Assembly (NCBI GenBank): GCA_035638575.1 | Contig: DASQZT010000013.1 | Span: forward strand, 26,626-90,625 | Direction: 5' to 3' | Origin: DASQZT01 sp035638575 | GTDB lineage: Bacteria; Acidobacteriota; Terriglobia; Bryobacterales; Bryobacteraceae | Length of the DNA: 64,000 nucleotides | Part shown: positions 24,724 to 33,876 of the stretch, in pieces | Layout: each line of letters starts with the position of its first letter | How positions within the stretch are numbered: the first letter of the stretch is position 1 | Translations under genes and position numbers: made by a program | Notes under the pieces: generated by a model | The model's input: only the letters and a program-made list of their open reading frames with translations | Database searches by the model: none | Told to the model about the DNA's origin: nothing

Positions 24724-27700
24724 ATGTCGCGTTTTTCCATTCGGAATCCGTATTTTATCGTGGTGGTCTGTTTGGCCCTCATGGTCATCGGGGCTACCAG
24801 CTTCGCGCACATGCCCGTGGATCTCTTCCCGGCTATTAATCTGCCGGAAGTTGTGGTGGCGACCTTTTATTCCGGAATGCCGCCGCAGGACATAGAAACC
24901 GATATCACCAACCCCCTCGAACGGTTCTTCACGCTGGCGTCGGGCATCGATCACATGGAATCACGCTCGCTGCTTGGCGTGAGTATCATCAAGGTGTACT
25001 TTCAGCCGGGAACAGACGCGGACGCCGACGTCACCGAACTGTCGAATCTCGCGCTCGCCGACTTGAAACGCCTGCCGCCCGGCACTTTGCCACCCGTGGT
25101 CTTGAAGTTCGACGCCTCCAGCCTACCGGTGTGTCTGGTGACATTGAAAGGCGAAGGGCTCACGCAGACCCAGTTGCACGACGTTGGGCAGTTTACCATC
25201 CGCAACCAGATAGCTGTTGTCAAGGGAGCCGAGATCCCGCCGCCCTTCGGGGGGAAATACCGCCAGGCCATGGTCTACGTCGATCCATACAAGTTGCTTT
25301 CACGGCAACTGAGCTTAATGGATGTAGTCACCGCCTTGAACAAAAGCAATCTCATCCTTCCGGCCGGCGATGTGAAAATGGGGCCGTTTGACTATTACGT
25401 CTACTCCAACAGCCTGGTGAAACGCGTTCAGGACCTCAATGCAATTCCGATCAGGACCAAGCGCGAGAGTTGGGTCTCCATCGGCGACATCGGCGAAGCG
25501 CGGGATGCCAACCAGATCCAGTACAACATCGTCCGCGTGGACGGCCAGCGTTCCGTCTATCTGCCCATTATGAAGCAGGGCGGCGACACCAACACGATCC
25601 AGGTCGTAAACGGCATCAAGGAGATGATCGGGGAGCTTTTCGATACTCCGAAGCAACTCGTACCCACGGTCGTCTTTGACCAGTCTGTGTTTGTCAAAGA
25701 GGCGATACTGACCCTTCTGGAAGAGGGCTTGATCGGGCTGGCGCTCACCAGCCTGATGATCCTCATCTTTCTGGGCAGCATGCGCGCAACGCTGGCCGTC
25801 TTCCTCTCGATCCCCCTTTCCGCGGTAGCGACTTTCGTAGTCCTCTTCTTCATGGGCAGCACCATCAACACCATGATTCTGGGCGGACTGGCGCTGGCCT
25901 TTTCGCGCGTGATCGATAACTCGGTCATCGCACTCGAGAACATATACCGGCACCTGGAAATGGGGGCGTCACCCGAAATGGCCGCGGAGCGAGGCGGCTC
26001 TGAAGTCAGCCTCGCCGTTCTCGCCGCCACCCTCACCACTGTTGTGGTCTTCTTTCCAGTGACCTTTTTGTACGGCGTCAGCAAGTTCCTGTTCTCAGCT
26101 CTGGCCGTTGCAGTGGCCATCTCCCTATTTGCGTCGTACTTCGTGGCGATGACGGTGATCCCGCTGTTTTGCTCTCGTTTTCTCAAAGGCTTTCACCAAT
26201 CGCAAGAGGAAGAACGCGGCGGCGGCCTAAATGCGCGGTTCAATCGCATGTTCAACCATCTGCTGGATTACTATGAGCGCTGGGTGCGGCGCGCCCTGCG
26301 GCGCCCGATGGCCACGGTTGGACTGTTGACCGGAGTCTTTGGAGCGAGCCTTGCAATCTATCCGCTGCTGGGTGTGGCGTTTTTTCCCCAAACGGACGCG
26401 GGCCAGTTCACGATCAATCTAAAGGCCCCGACCGGTACGCGCATAGAAGCTACCGAAGCCTACGCCGCTGAAGTCGAGGCCCTGGCTCGCCAGGTCGTCA
26501 GTCCGGCCGACTTCAAAATGATCGTCTCCAATATCGGAGTCGTGCCCGACTTTTCCGCGCTTTACACCACCAACGCAGGACCGTACACCGCGACTATCCA
26601 GGTGGCATTGAGCGACTCTCACCGCGTGAGCAGCTTCGAGTATATGGACCGGCTGCGCCGCCAGATCAGCAACAAGCGCCCGGAGCTCCGCACATTCGTG
26701 TCCAGCGGATCGATGGTGGACGCGATTCTGAACATGGGCGCCCCCGCGCCGATCGACGTTCAGGTAAGCAGCCGGGACCTGGATGTTACTTACAACGCCG
26801 CCGCCGATCTCGCTGCAAAGATCCGCAGACTAGACGGGGTCGGCCAAGTTTACATTCCGCAAGACATGAACTATCCGGCCATTCGACTCAAAGTGAATCG
26901 CATCCACGCGTCCGAGCTCGGCCTTACCCAGAAGGAGATCGTCGATAACGTCATAACGGCTCTCAATTCGAACACCATGATTGCTCCTAATTATTGGGTG
27001 GACCACCAGACCGGCAACGACTACTTTTTGACCGTCCAGTACTATGAGACCGGCCATTCCGCGATCCACAACTTCGTCGATTTGACGCAAATCCCCTTGC
27101 GCCACCGTGAGGACGATAGCCGCCCGTCGACACCCGGCCGCGAGTTTCAGGCTGTCCAGGGCACGCGGCCGGTCACAACCCTGTCAGACGTCGCCGGCGT
27201 GGAGTTTGTCCAGTCTCCCACGGAGATCGATCACTATCAGATTCAGCGCGTCGCGGACGTGTATGTCACTCCGGCTGGAGAGGACCTGGGTAAGGTATCA
27301 GGACAGATCAACAGACTGCTGGCGGCGCAACAGCTTCCCGCCGGCATCCGCACCAATCTGCGCGGCATGGTGCAGGCCATGCATGAATCTTTTAACAGTT
27401 TCGCGCTGGGCTTGTCGCTGTCCGTGATTCTTCTGTACCTCATTCTGGTGGCGCAATTCCGGTCCTTCAAAGATCCCTTCCTGATCATGCTGGCCATCCC
27501 GATGGGGCTTATCGGGGTGTTAGTCGCCCTCCCCCTGACCCACACTACCCTCAACGTGATGTCACTCATGGGCGTTTTGATGCTGGTTGGAATCGCCGCT
27601 TCAAACAGCATCTTGATCGTAGACTTTGCGCATCGGCTGCGGGAGCAGGGCCAATCCGTGGAGGATGCCATCATTACCTCCTGCCGGGTCCGGCTGCGGC

Positions 27701-27897
27701 CGATCTTGATGACTTCGCTCGCGACAATCATCGGGATGGTGCCCATGGCATTGAAAATGGGCACCGGAAGCGAGCAATATGCGCCGTTGGCCCGGGCCAT
27801 CATCGGCGGCCTGACGTCCTCGGTTTTGCTGACCGTATTCATCGTGCCAGCCGCCTACTTCCTTGTCTATCGCAGGAGGCCTGCCGCAGCAGAGTAA
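24724..27897 (+). CDS. RND efflux permease, copy 1
   Basis: A full-length 1057-residue HAE-1-like pump with 12 membrane helices and two large periplasmic loops. It is strongly similar to the next gene over the whole length, so the pair arose by tandem duplication. In TM4 the usual Asp-Asp is Asp398-Asn399 (SRVIDNSVIALEN). In TM10 the proton-relay Lys of AcrB is replaced by Ser960 (GIAASNSILIVDFA). The coupling mechanism may therefore differ from AcrB. Substrates are not predictable; hydrophobic toxins or plant phenolics are the usual guess. Confidence 0.95.
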   Translation: MSRFSIRNPYFIVVVCLALMVIGATSFAHMPVDLFPAINLPEVVVATFYSGMPPQDIETDITNPLERFFTLASGIDHMESRSLLGVSIIKVYFQPGTDADADVTELSNLALADLKRLPPGTLPPVVLKFDASSLPVCLVTLKGEGLTQTQLHDVGQFTIRNQIAVVKGAEIPPPFGGKYRQAMVYVDPYKLLSRQLSLMDVVTALNKSNLILPAGDVKMGPFDYYVYSNSLVKRVQDLNAIPIRTKRESWVSIGDIGEARDANQIQYNIVRVDGQRSVYLPIMKQGGDTNTIQVVNGIKEMIGELFDTPKQLVPTVVFDQSVFVKEAILTLLEEGLIGLALTSLMILIFLGSMRATLAVFLSIPLSAVATFVVLFFMGSTINTMILGGLALAFSRVIDNSVIALENIYRHLEMGASPEMAAERGGSEVSLAVLAATLTTVVVFFPVTFLYGVSKFLFSALAVAVAISLFASYFVAMTVIPLFCSRFLKGFHQSQEEERGGGLNARFNRMFNHLLDYYERWVRRALRRPMATVGLLTGVFGASLAIYPLLGVAFFPQTDAGQFTINLKAPTGTRIEATEAYAAEVEALARQVVSPADFKMIVSNIGVVPDFSALYTTNAGPYTATIQVALSDSHRVSSFEYMDRLRRQISNKRPELRTFVSSGSMVDAILNMGAPAPIDVQVSSRDLDVTYNAAADLAAKIRRLDGVGQVYIPQDMNYPAIRLKVNRIHASELGLTQKEIVDNVITALNSNTMIAPNYWVDHQTGNDYFLTVQYYETGHSAIHNFVDLTQIPLRHREDDSRPSTPGREFQAVQGTRPVTTLSDVAGVEFVQSPTEIDHYQIQRVADVYVTPAGEDLGKVSGQINRLLAAQQLPAGIRTNLRGMVQAMHESFNSFALGLSLSVILLYLILVAQFRSFKDPFLIMLAIPMGLIGVLVALPLTHTTLNVMSLMGVLMLVGIAASNSILIVDFAHRLREQGQSVEDAIITSCRVRLRPILMTSLATIIGMVPMALKMGTGSEQYAPLARAIIGGLTSSVLLTVFIVPAAYFLVYRRRPAAAE

Positions 27898-27903
27898 TTC
27901 CGG

Positions 27904-30900
27904 ATGCCACGCTTCTCCATTCGAAATCCCTACTTTATTATCGTCGTCTGTCTGGCCCTTGCGGTCATCGGACTGACCAGCTTTGTTCGCATGCCGGTGG
28001 ATCTGTTTCCGGCCATCAACATGCCCGAGGTCATCGTTGCGACATTTTATTCGGGCATGCCCCCCGAGGACATCGAGACGGATATCACCAATCCGCTCGA
28101 GCGCTTCTTCACGCTTGCTTCCGGTATCGACCACATGGAATCGCGTTCCCTGCTCGGCGTCAGTATGATCAAGGTCTTTTTTCAGCCGGGAACCAACGCC
28201 GATGCGGATGTCACGCAGTTGTCAAACCTGGCGCTCGCCGATTTGAAACGATTGCCGCCCGGCACACTTCCGCCGGTAGTGCTGAAGTTCGACGCCTCGA
28301 GCCTGCCGGTCTGCCTGGTGACGGTGAAGGGGGAGGGGCTCAGCGAGAGTCAACTTCACGACCTGGCCCAATTCCAGATCCGGAACCAGATAGCGGTCGT
28401 GAAAGGCGCCGAGATCCCCGGAGTATTTGGCGGCAAGTACCGGCAGGCGATGATCTATGTGGATCCATACAAGCTGATGTCGCGGCAATTGAGCGTGATG
28501 GATGTTGTCGGCGCCGTCAATGACAGCAACTTGATTCTCCCGGCTGGGGACGTCAAGATCGGGCCGAACGACTACTACGTCTACTCGAACAGCCTGGTCA
28601 AGGACATTAAGGACCTGGACGACCTGCCACTAAAGACAGTGGGCACGAAGTGGGTATCGGTCAAGGATGTAGGGGAGGCCAAGGACGCCAGCCAGTTACA
28701 GTACAACATTGTCCGCATCGACGGCCAGAAATCCGCCTACATTCCCATCATGAAACAGGGCGGAGACACCAACACGGTTCAAGTCGTCAAGGACGTCCGC
28801 ACTCTTACCAGTCATCTCTTCGATCTCCCCAAACAGTTAGAGACCGCCATCGTGTTCGACCAATCGGTGTTCGTAATACAAGCGCTGAAGACCGTGTTCC
28901 ACGAAGGCGTGATGGGATTGATTCTGACCAGCCTGATGATTCTGATCTTCCTGGGAAGCATGCGGGCCACATTCGCCGTGCTGCTGTCCATTCCGATTTC
29001 CGCGATGGCCACCTTCGTAGTGCTTTATATGCTCGGCAGCACGGTAAATACGATGATTCTGGGCGGCCTGGCCCTGGCGTTTTCCCGTGTAATCGACAAT
29101 TCCGTTATTTCGCTGGAGAATATCTATCGCCACCTGGAACTGGGTGAACCCCCGGCGATCGCGGCGGAGCAGGGAGGCGCCGAGGTGAACCTTGCGGTGT
29201 TGGCGGCGACACTTGTAGACGTCGTTGATTTTTTTCCGGTCACGCTCCTGGTGGGCGTGAGCAAGTTTCTGTTCTCATCGCTAGCCCTTGCGTTTTGCCT
29301 GTCGCTTCTGGCCTCCTTCGTGGTGGCGATGACGGTGATCCCCCTTTTCTGCTCCAAGTTTCTCAAGGGCGTCCATCATCAGCACGGCGGCGCGATGGAA
29401 CATCAATCGCCGGGCGGCCGGTTCAACACCTGGTTCAACGGCGTGTTCAACAGGCTGCTGGACGTTTACGAGCGATGGGTCCGGCGGGCTTTACAGCGTC
29501 CCGCATTGACGCTTGCTTTGCTGATGTGCATTTTCTTCGGCAGCCTGGCGATTTATCCGTTTCTGGGGCGGGCCTTTTTTCCGCAAACCGACGCGGGACA
29601 GTTCACGCTCAACATAAAAGTGCCAACGGGAAGCCGCATCGAGGTGACCGATCACTACGTCGCCAGGCTGGAGGACCTGATCCGGCGGATTGTTCCGCCC
29701 TCGGATCTCAAGATGATTGTTTCGAACATTGGAGTGGTCAACGATTTTTCTTCGCTGTATACCACTAACGCCGGGCAGTACACTGCCACCATACAGGCGG
29801 CTCTGACCGAGGGGCATGCGATCAGCAGCCTGGTCTACATGGACCGCGTGAAGAACGAAGTGGCCGCCAGATTTCCCGATGTTCGCGCTTTTTTCCAGAG
29901 CGGCTCGATGGTGGACGCCATTCTCAACTCGGGCATGCCCGCGCCGATTGACGTTCAGGTCAACACTCGCGATCTGGAGACGACATACAACGTCGCCCAA
30001 GAGCTCGCCCGCCGCATCCAGCAGCTTCCGGGAGTCGGCGAAATCTACATTCCGCAGGATATGAATTACCCGGCCATCCGCCTGGACGTCGATCGGGTGC
30101 ACGCGGGTGAATTGGGCCTTTCGCAGAAGGACATCGTAGACAACGTGATCACCGCTTTGAACTCGAATACCATGATCGCCCCCAACTACTGGGTCGATTA
30201 CCAGACAGGCAACGACTACTTCCTGACCGTTCAGTACGCCGAGCACGGGGCGGCGGCCATTCACAACCTGGTGGACCTGAAGCAGATCCCCCTGCGAGCG
30301 CCCAACCTGAGAGAGCCCACTACCCTGGATGCGGTGGTGAAGCTGGAGAATCTTCAGTCCCCCACGGAGATCGATCACTACCAGATTCAGCGCGTAGTCG
30401 ATATCTATGTCACGCCGTCGGGCGAGGATCTGGGCAGGCTGACCAGCGCGATCCAGCGAACCATCACGAATGCGAAGCTGCCTTCGAATATTCGAGTGAA
30501 TCTACGGGGAATGGTCGAAGGCATGAATGCGTCTTTTACGAGTTTCGCCATCGGGTTCGGGATATCGTTCATCCTGTTGTTCTTGATCCTGATCGCCCAG
30601 TTCCGTTCCTTCATCGATCCGTTTCTGATCATGCTGGCGATTCCAATGGGATTCGTAGGAGTGCTCATCATTCTGCCGCTGACACACACCACCCTCAACG
30701 TAATGTCTCTGATGGGAGTGCTGATGTTGATCGGCATCGCCGATTCCAACAGTATTTTGATCGTGGACTTTGCGCACAAGCTGGAAGAACAGGGCATGTC
30801 GGTTATCGACGCTGTAGTTACGGCGTGCAGGGTGAGACTGAGGCCGATTCTGATGACTTCACTCGCGACGATCATCGGCATGATTCCCATGGCGATGAAG

Positions 30901-31050
30901 CTTGGCGAGGGCGGCGAACAGTATACACCGATGGCTCGGGCCATCATCGGAGGGCTGACTTCTTCCGTACTCCTCACGGTGTTTATCGTTCCCGCCGCCT
31001 ACCTGCTGGTGTACGGCAGAAGGCGGACCGCCGCGAATCCACAATCGTGA
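27904..31050 (+). CDS. RND efflux permease, copy 2
   Basis: A 1048-residue paralogue of the preceding gene, starting six bases after it. Long blocks are identical, for example NPLERFFTLASGIDHMESRS. It shares Asp398-Asn399 in TM4 and Ser948 instead of Lys in TM10. It differs by two acidic residues in the helix after TM4 (Asp439 and Asp442, LVDVVDFFP) and by Asp947 next to Ser948. The two copies could form a heterotrimer, as MdtB and MdtC do. Cotranscribed with the adaptor and the outer-membrane factor. Confidence 0.95.
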   Translation: MPRFSIRNPYFIIVVCLALAVIGLTSFVRMPVDLFPAINMPEVIVATFYSGMPPEDIETDITNPLERFFTLASGIDHMESRSLLGVSMIKVFFQPGTNADADVTQLSNLALADLKRLPPGTLPPVVLKFDASSLPVCLVTVKGEGLSESQLHDLAQFQIRNQIAVVKGAEIPGVFGGKYRQAMIYVDPYKLMSRQLSVMDVVGAVNDSNLILPAGDVKIGPNDYYVYSNSLVKDIKDLDDLPLKTVGTKWVSVKDVGEAKDASQLQYNIVRIDGQKSAYIPIMKQGGDTNTVQVVKDVRTLTSHLFDLPKQLETAIVFDQSVFVIQALKTVFHEGVMGLILTSLMILIFLGSMRATFAVLLSIPISAMATFVVLYMLGSTVNTMILGGLALAFSRVIDNSVISLENIYRHLELGEPPAIAAEQGGAEVNLAVLAATLVDVVDFFPVTLLVGVSKFLFSSLALAFCLSLLASFVVAMTVIPLFCSKFLKGVHHQHGGAMEHQSPGGRFNTWFNGVFNRLLDVYERWVRRALQRPALTLALLMCIFFGSLAIYPFLGRAFFPQTDAGQFTLNIKVPTGSRIEVTDHYVARLEDLIRRIVPPSDLKMIVSNIGVVNDFSSLYTTNAGQYTATIQAALTEGHAISSLVYMDRVKNEVAARFPDVRAFFQSGSMVDAILNSGMPAPIDVQVNTRDLETTYNVAQELARRIQQLPGVGEIYIPQDMNYPAIRLDVDRVHAGELGLSQKDIVDNVITALNSNTMIAPNYWVDYQTGNDYFLTVQYAEHGAAAIHNLVDLKQIPLRAPNLREPTTLDAVVKLENLQSPTEIDHYQIQRVVDIYVTPSGEDLGRLTSAIQRTITNAKLPSNIRVNLRGMVEGMNASFTSFAIGFGISFILLFLILIAQFRSFIDPFLIMLAIPMGFVGVLIILPLTHTTLNVMSLMGVLMLIGIADSNSILIVDFAHKLEEQGMSVIDAVVTACRVRLRPILMTSLATIIGMIPMAMKLGEGGEQYTPMARAIIGGLTSSVLLTVFIVPAAYLLVYGRRRTAANPQS

Positions 31051-31070
31051 TCGTTTCCGGAGAGCTTTTT

Positions 31071-32375
31071 ATGCGACATTTCTCTATCACACTCTTACTC
31101 GTACTGAGTACGGCCGACCGTGTTCCGGCGCAGCCTGGGGCGCCTGTAAAGCTGAACTTGCAGGAGGCCGAAGCGTTGGCATTGAAGAATCATCCGCAGG
31201 TTCAGGCGGCCCAGCACGCCGCTGCCGCCATGAACCACCGAATAGACGAAACCAGGGCGGCGTATTACCCGGCCCTGGCCGGTGACGTTACCGGCTCGCA
31301 GGGCAATCCAAGGGGGCGCATCGGAGCGGGTTTCCTGACGGACCCCAGCCTCTTCAATCGCGTCGGTCAGGGTATCACACTCAGCCAGTTGATTACGGAT
31401 TCCGGACGCACCTCCAACCTGGTCGCCAGCTCGAGGCTGCAGGCCGGCGCAGCCGAGCAGACGACTCAAGCCACCAGGTACGACGTCCTGGTGCGCGTCA
31501 ATCAAGCCTACTTCGGAACGCTACGCGCACAGGGGTTGGTGAAGGTGGCCCAGGACACGGTGGCGGCGCGCCAGTTGCTGGTGGATCAGATAACGGCGCT
31601 CTTCAATAACAAACTTCGCTCGGAATTGGATGTCAGCTTCGTGGATGTGAATCTGTCGCAGGCCAAGCTACTGCTGCTCCAGACGCAGGATCAGGTACAG
31701 AGTGCATTCGCTGAGTTCACCCGCACGCTCGGTTCCCAGCAGGCGGCTGCTTACGAGCTGGTGGACGAGCCCCTTCCGCCCAGCCCTCCGAAGAACCCGG
31801 AGGACCTAGTGGCGCAAGCAATCAGCAGCCGGCCGGAACTGGCGAGTCTGCAAATGAGCCGCGATGCCGCTTATCGGTTTGAGCGCGCCGAGAAGGATCT
31901 GTCGTATCCGACCGCCAGCCTGGTGGGCGTCGGAGGGTACATGCCCTATATCGCCCAGTTGTCGCTGCCACGAGTGACTCCTGGCGAATACGAAGGTGTT
32001 GCGGTGAATGTGGAGATCCCAATCTTAAACGGAGGACTGTTCAAGGCTCGACGGCAGGAAGCTCACTTCCGGGCGCTCGAAGCGGACCAGCGTCTGCGGG
32101 ATGAGGCGGAAGCCATCGCCCGCGACGTGAGAACGGCGTGGGCCGGTGCGACCGTAGCTTATCAGCGTCTCGATGTCACGGCCCAACTGCTGCGCCAGGC
32201 CACTCTGTCGAAGGATCTGGCGGAGGGCCGCTACAACCTCGGCCTTTCCTCCATTGTGGAACTTACCCAGGCTCTGTTGGACGTAACCGCGGCGGAGATC
32301 GAGAACCTCAGCGCGAAGTACGACTATCAGAGCCAGTACGCCAACCTGCAATACACAATCGGAGCCTTGCGCTAA
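31071..32375 (+). CDS. TolC-family outer-membrane efflux factor
   Basis: A 434-residue outer-membrane channel subunit completing the tripartite pump. The ATG at 31071 follows a GGAGAG ribosome site (31059-31064) and starts a signal peptide (HFSITLLLVLSTADRVPAQP). Two outer-membrane efflux (OEP) repeats follow: LNLQEAEALALKNHPQVQAA, and a second after PPKNPEDLVAQAISSRPELA. No lipobox Cys is seen, unlike the NodT-type channel of the second efflux cluster. A longer frame to 30825 is the overlap with the permease and is not real. Confidence 0.93.
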   Translation: MRHFSITLLLVLSTADRVPAQPGAPVKLNLQEAEALALKNHPQVQAAQHAAAAMNHRIDETRAAYYPALAGDVTGSQGNPRGRIGAGFLTDPSLFNRVGQGITLSQLITDSGRTSNLVASSRLQAGAAEQTTQATRYDVLVRVNQAYFGTLRAQGLVKVAQDTVAARQLLVDQITALFNNKLRSELDVSFVDVNLSQAKLLLLQTQDQVQSAFAEFTRTLGSQQAAAYELVDEPLPPSPPKNPEDLVAQAISSRPELASLQMSRDAAYRFERAEKDLSYPTASLVGVGGYMPYIAQLSLPRVTPGEYEGVAVNVEIPILNGGLFKARRQEAHFRALEADQRLRDEAEAIARDVRTAWAGATVAYQRLDVTAQLLRQATLSKDLAEGRYNLGLSSIVELTQALLDVTAAEIENLSAKYDYQSQYANLQYTIGALR

Positions 32376-32389
32376 TTGACAGCGACGTT

Positions 32390-32902
32390 ATGGCCAAAAG
32401 CTCCCCGGTCCTTTTCCACGAAGAACAAGCATTCCGGCAGTGGCATACTGCGTTGGTGCTGGCCATGCCACCAGCGGCGCTTCTTTTTGTCACCACCAGG
32501 CAACTGGTCTGGCATCACCCCTGGGGAACTCCGCCCGTCTCGAACGGCGGGCTGCTCTTCCTGTCGGTGCTGCTCGTATCGGTGTATGTGCGGCTCATGA
32601 CCGTGCGCCTGGTTACCGACCTGCGGCCCACGGAGATAGCCGTCGGACTCCGCGGCCTTTGGCGCCAACGAAGGATCTCCCTGGACCAAGTCCGCACCGT
32701 GAAAACAATCGAGTATGACCCGATTCGCGACTTCGGCGGCTACGGAATCCGATCCGGCCCGTGGGGCCAGGCGTATACTGCCCGCGGAACCGGCGGAGTC
32801 GAACTGGAATTGCAAAATGGCCGGAAGGTTCTGATTGGTTCGCAGGACCCCAAGCGCCTCGCAGGACAGATCAAAGCGTGCCGGCCAGGAGCGCCATCAT
32901 GA
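32390..32902 (+). CDS. membrane protein with a PH-like cytoplasmic domain, function unknown
   Basis: About 170 residues. Two hydrophobic segments (ALVLAMPPAALLFVTT and GGLLFLSVLLVSVYVRL) are followed by a beta-rich region with a bacterial PH-like pattern (LRPTEIAVGLRG, then VELELQNGRKVLIGSQDPKR). It begins 14 bases after the efflux channel gene and overlaps the next small gene by four bases (ATGA), so it belongs to the same transcript. I do not recognise a characterised homologue. Confidence 0.7.
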   Translation: MAKSSPVLFHEEQAFRQWHTALVLAMPPAALLFVTTRQLVWHHPWGTPPVSNGGLLFLSVLLVSVYVRLMTVRLVTDLRPTEIAVGLRGLWRQRRISLDQVRTVKTIEYDPIRDFGGYGIRSGPWGQAYTARGTGGVELELQNGRKVLIGSQDPKRLAGQIKACRPGAPS

Positions 32903-33138
32903 ACGACACGGCACCGAAGCCGGCCGAAGTGCTGCGTTGGCAGACCGGCGCCCCGAATGCTTCCCCGGTCAGCACGAACAAGCGGGCGATCTGGGACCTG
33001 GCAATCGGGGTAGCGGGCCTGATCTACCTCGACGCCGTCTTATTCGGGAGCGTGTACAGCCCGGCGTTCGGTCTGGTGTTGGCCGTGCTGGCGGCGTATG
33101 AAGTGCTCGAACCTCGCTGCGGCAAGCGTGGTGGCTGA
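32899..33138 (+). CDS. small two-helix membrane protein, function unknown
   Basis: A 79-residue product, translationally coupled to the gene before it. After a 30-residue polar N-terminus come two adjacent membrane segments (AIGVAGLIYLDAVLFGS and FGLVLAVLAAYEVLEP) and a short basic tail. The two small membrane proteins at the end of the efflux operon could be accessory subunits of the pump. This is inference from position only. Confidence 0.65.
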   Translation: MNDTAPKPAEVLRWQTGAPNASPVSTNKRAIWDLAIGVAGLIYLDAVLFGSVYSPAFGLVLAVLAAYEVLEPRCGKRGG

Positions 33139-33159
33139 CGACTCGGAACTGGAGACCGC

Positions 33160-33654
33160 TTAACGGCGGTGGGCGGACGGGCGTTCGGGCAGGGCTGTCT
33201 CAGTGAAATCGCCGCCGAGTACGCTGGCACGATCGCGCACCGCCTCGTGGAGCGTGCGAATCAGTTGAATTGCGGGGACAAATTCGATTGGCTTCAGCAG
33301 GGCTCCGCAGGCGCCCCGGTCATAAGCGTCCGCCAGAGACGGCCAGTCGGCGGGATCGGCGACGATCAAGGAAGCGACGAGCGGATGTACCCTCCCGGCC
33401 ATGATCAGGGCATCACGCCACGAGCCGTCCAGGAACGCAATGTCGGACAGGAGCACCGTGCTCCCAGTGACGGTCAATAGAAAGTCGGCTTCGTCCAAGG
33501 TTTCTGCTCGATGCATTCGGATCGCGGAATATTGCAGAACGACGGCCAGCACCGAGAATTCGTACCGGAAGCAGGTGAGATAGACACATTCGATCCGGTT
33601 GGCGCCCGGTACTTCTCGCGGGCGACTGAGACGCGTCTGCGACGATTTGTCCAT
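33160..33654 (-). CDS. degenerate receiver-domain protein
   Basis: About 164 residues. An AAGGG ribosome site nine bases before the ATG at 33654 supports this start. The fold reads as a response-regulator receiver: VLLSDIAFLDGSWRDAL in the position of the phosphoacceptor strand, VASLIVADPADWPSL, and the Lys-Pro turn GACGALLKPIEF. The N-terminal acidic pair is missing, and there is no output domain, so phosphorylation is doubtful. It is convergent with the efflux operon and may modulate another two-component system. Confidence 0.6.
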   Translation of the reverse strand: MDKSSQTRLSRPREVPGANRIECVYLTCFRYEFSVLAVVLQYSAIRMHRAETLDEADFLLTVTGSTVLLSDIAFLDGSWRDALIMAGRVHPLVASLIVADPADWPSLADAYDRGACGALLKPIEFVPAIQLIRTLHEAVRDRASVLGGDFTETALPERPSAHRR

Positions 33655-33876
33655 ACAAGAACACCCTTCCCGACGACCACCGTGTCGAGGATAGCCGGCC
33701 ACGACTCGCGATTCCATCCCCCGGATACAGTAGTTACGCGGAATAGAACGAGTAAGGCCATTTGCCGAGCGGCGACCTTGCCGGGCGGCGTCTCCGAACC
33801 GGCAGCCTGCAAGAACGGCCTGGCCTCGCCGGTCACCTCAAAACCGGCTGCTTCCGAGTGATAAACTGGCCTCGTT

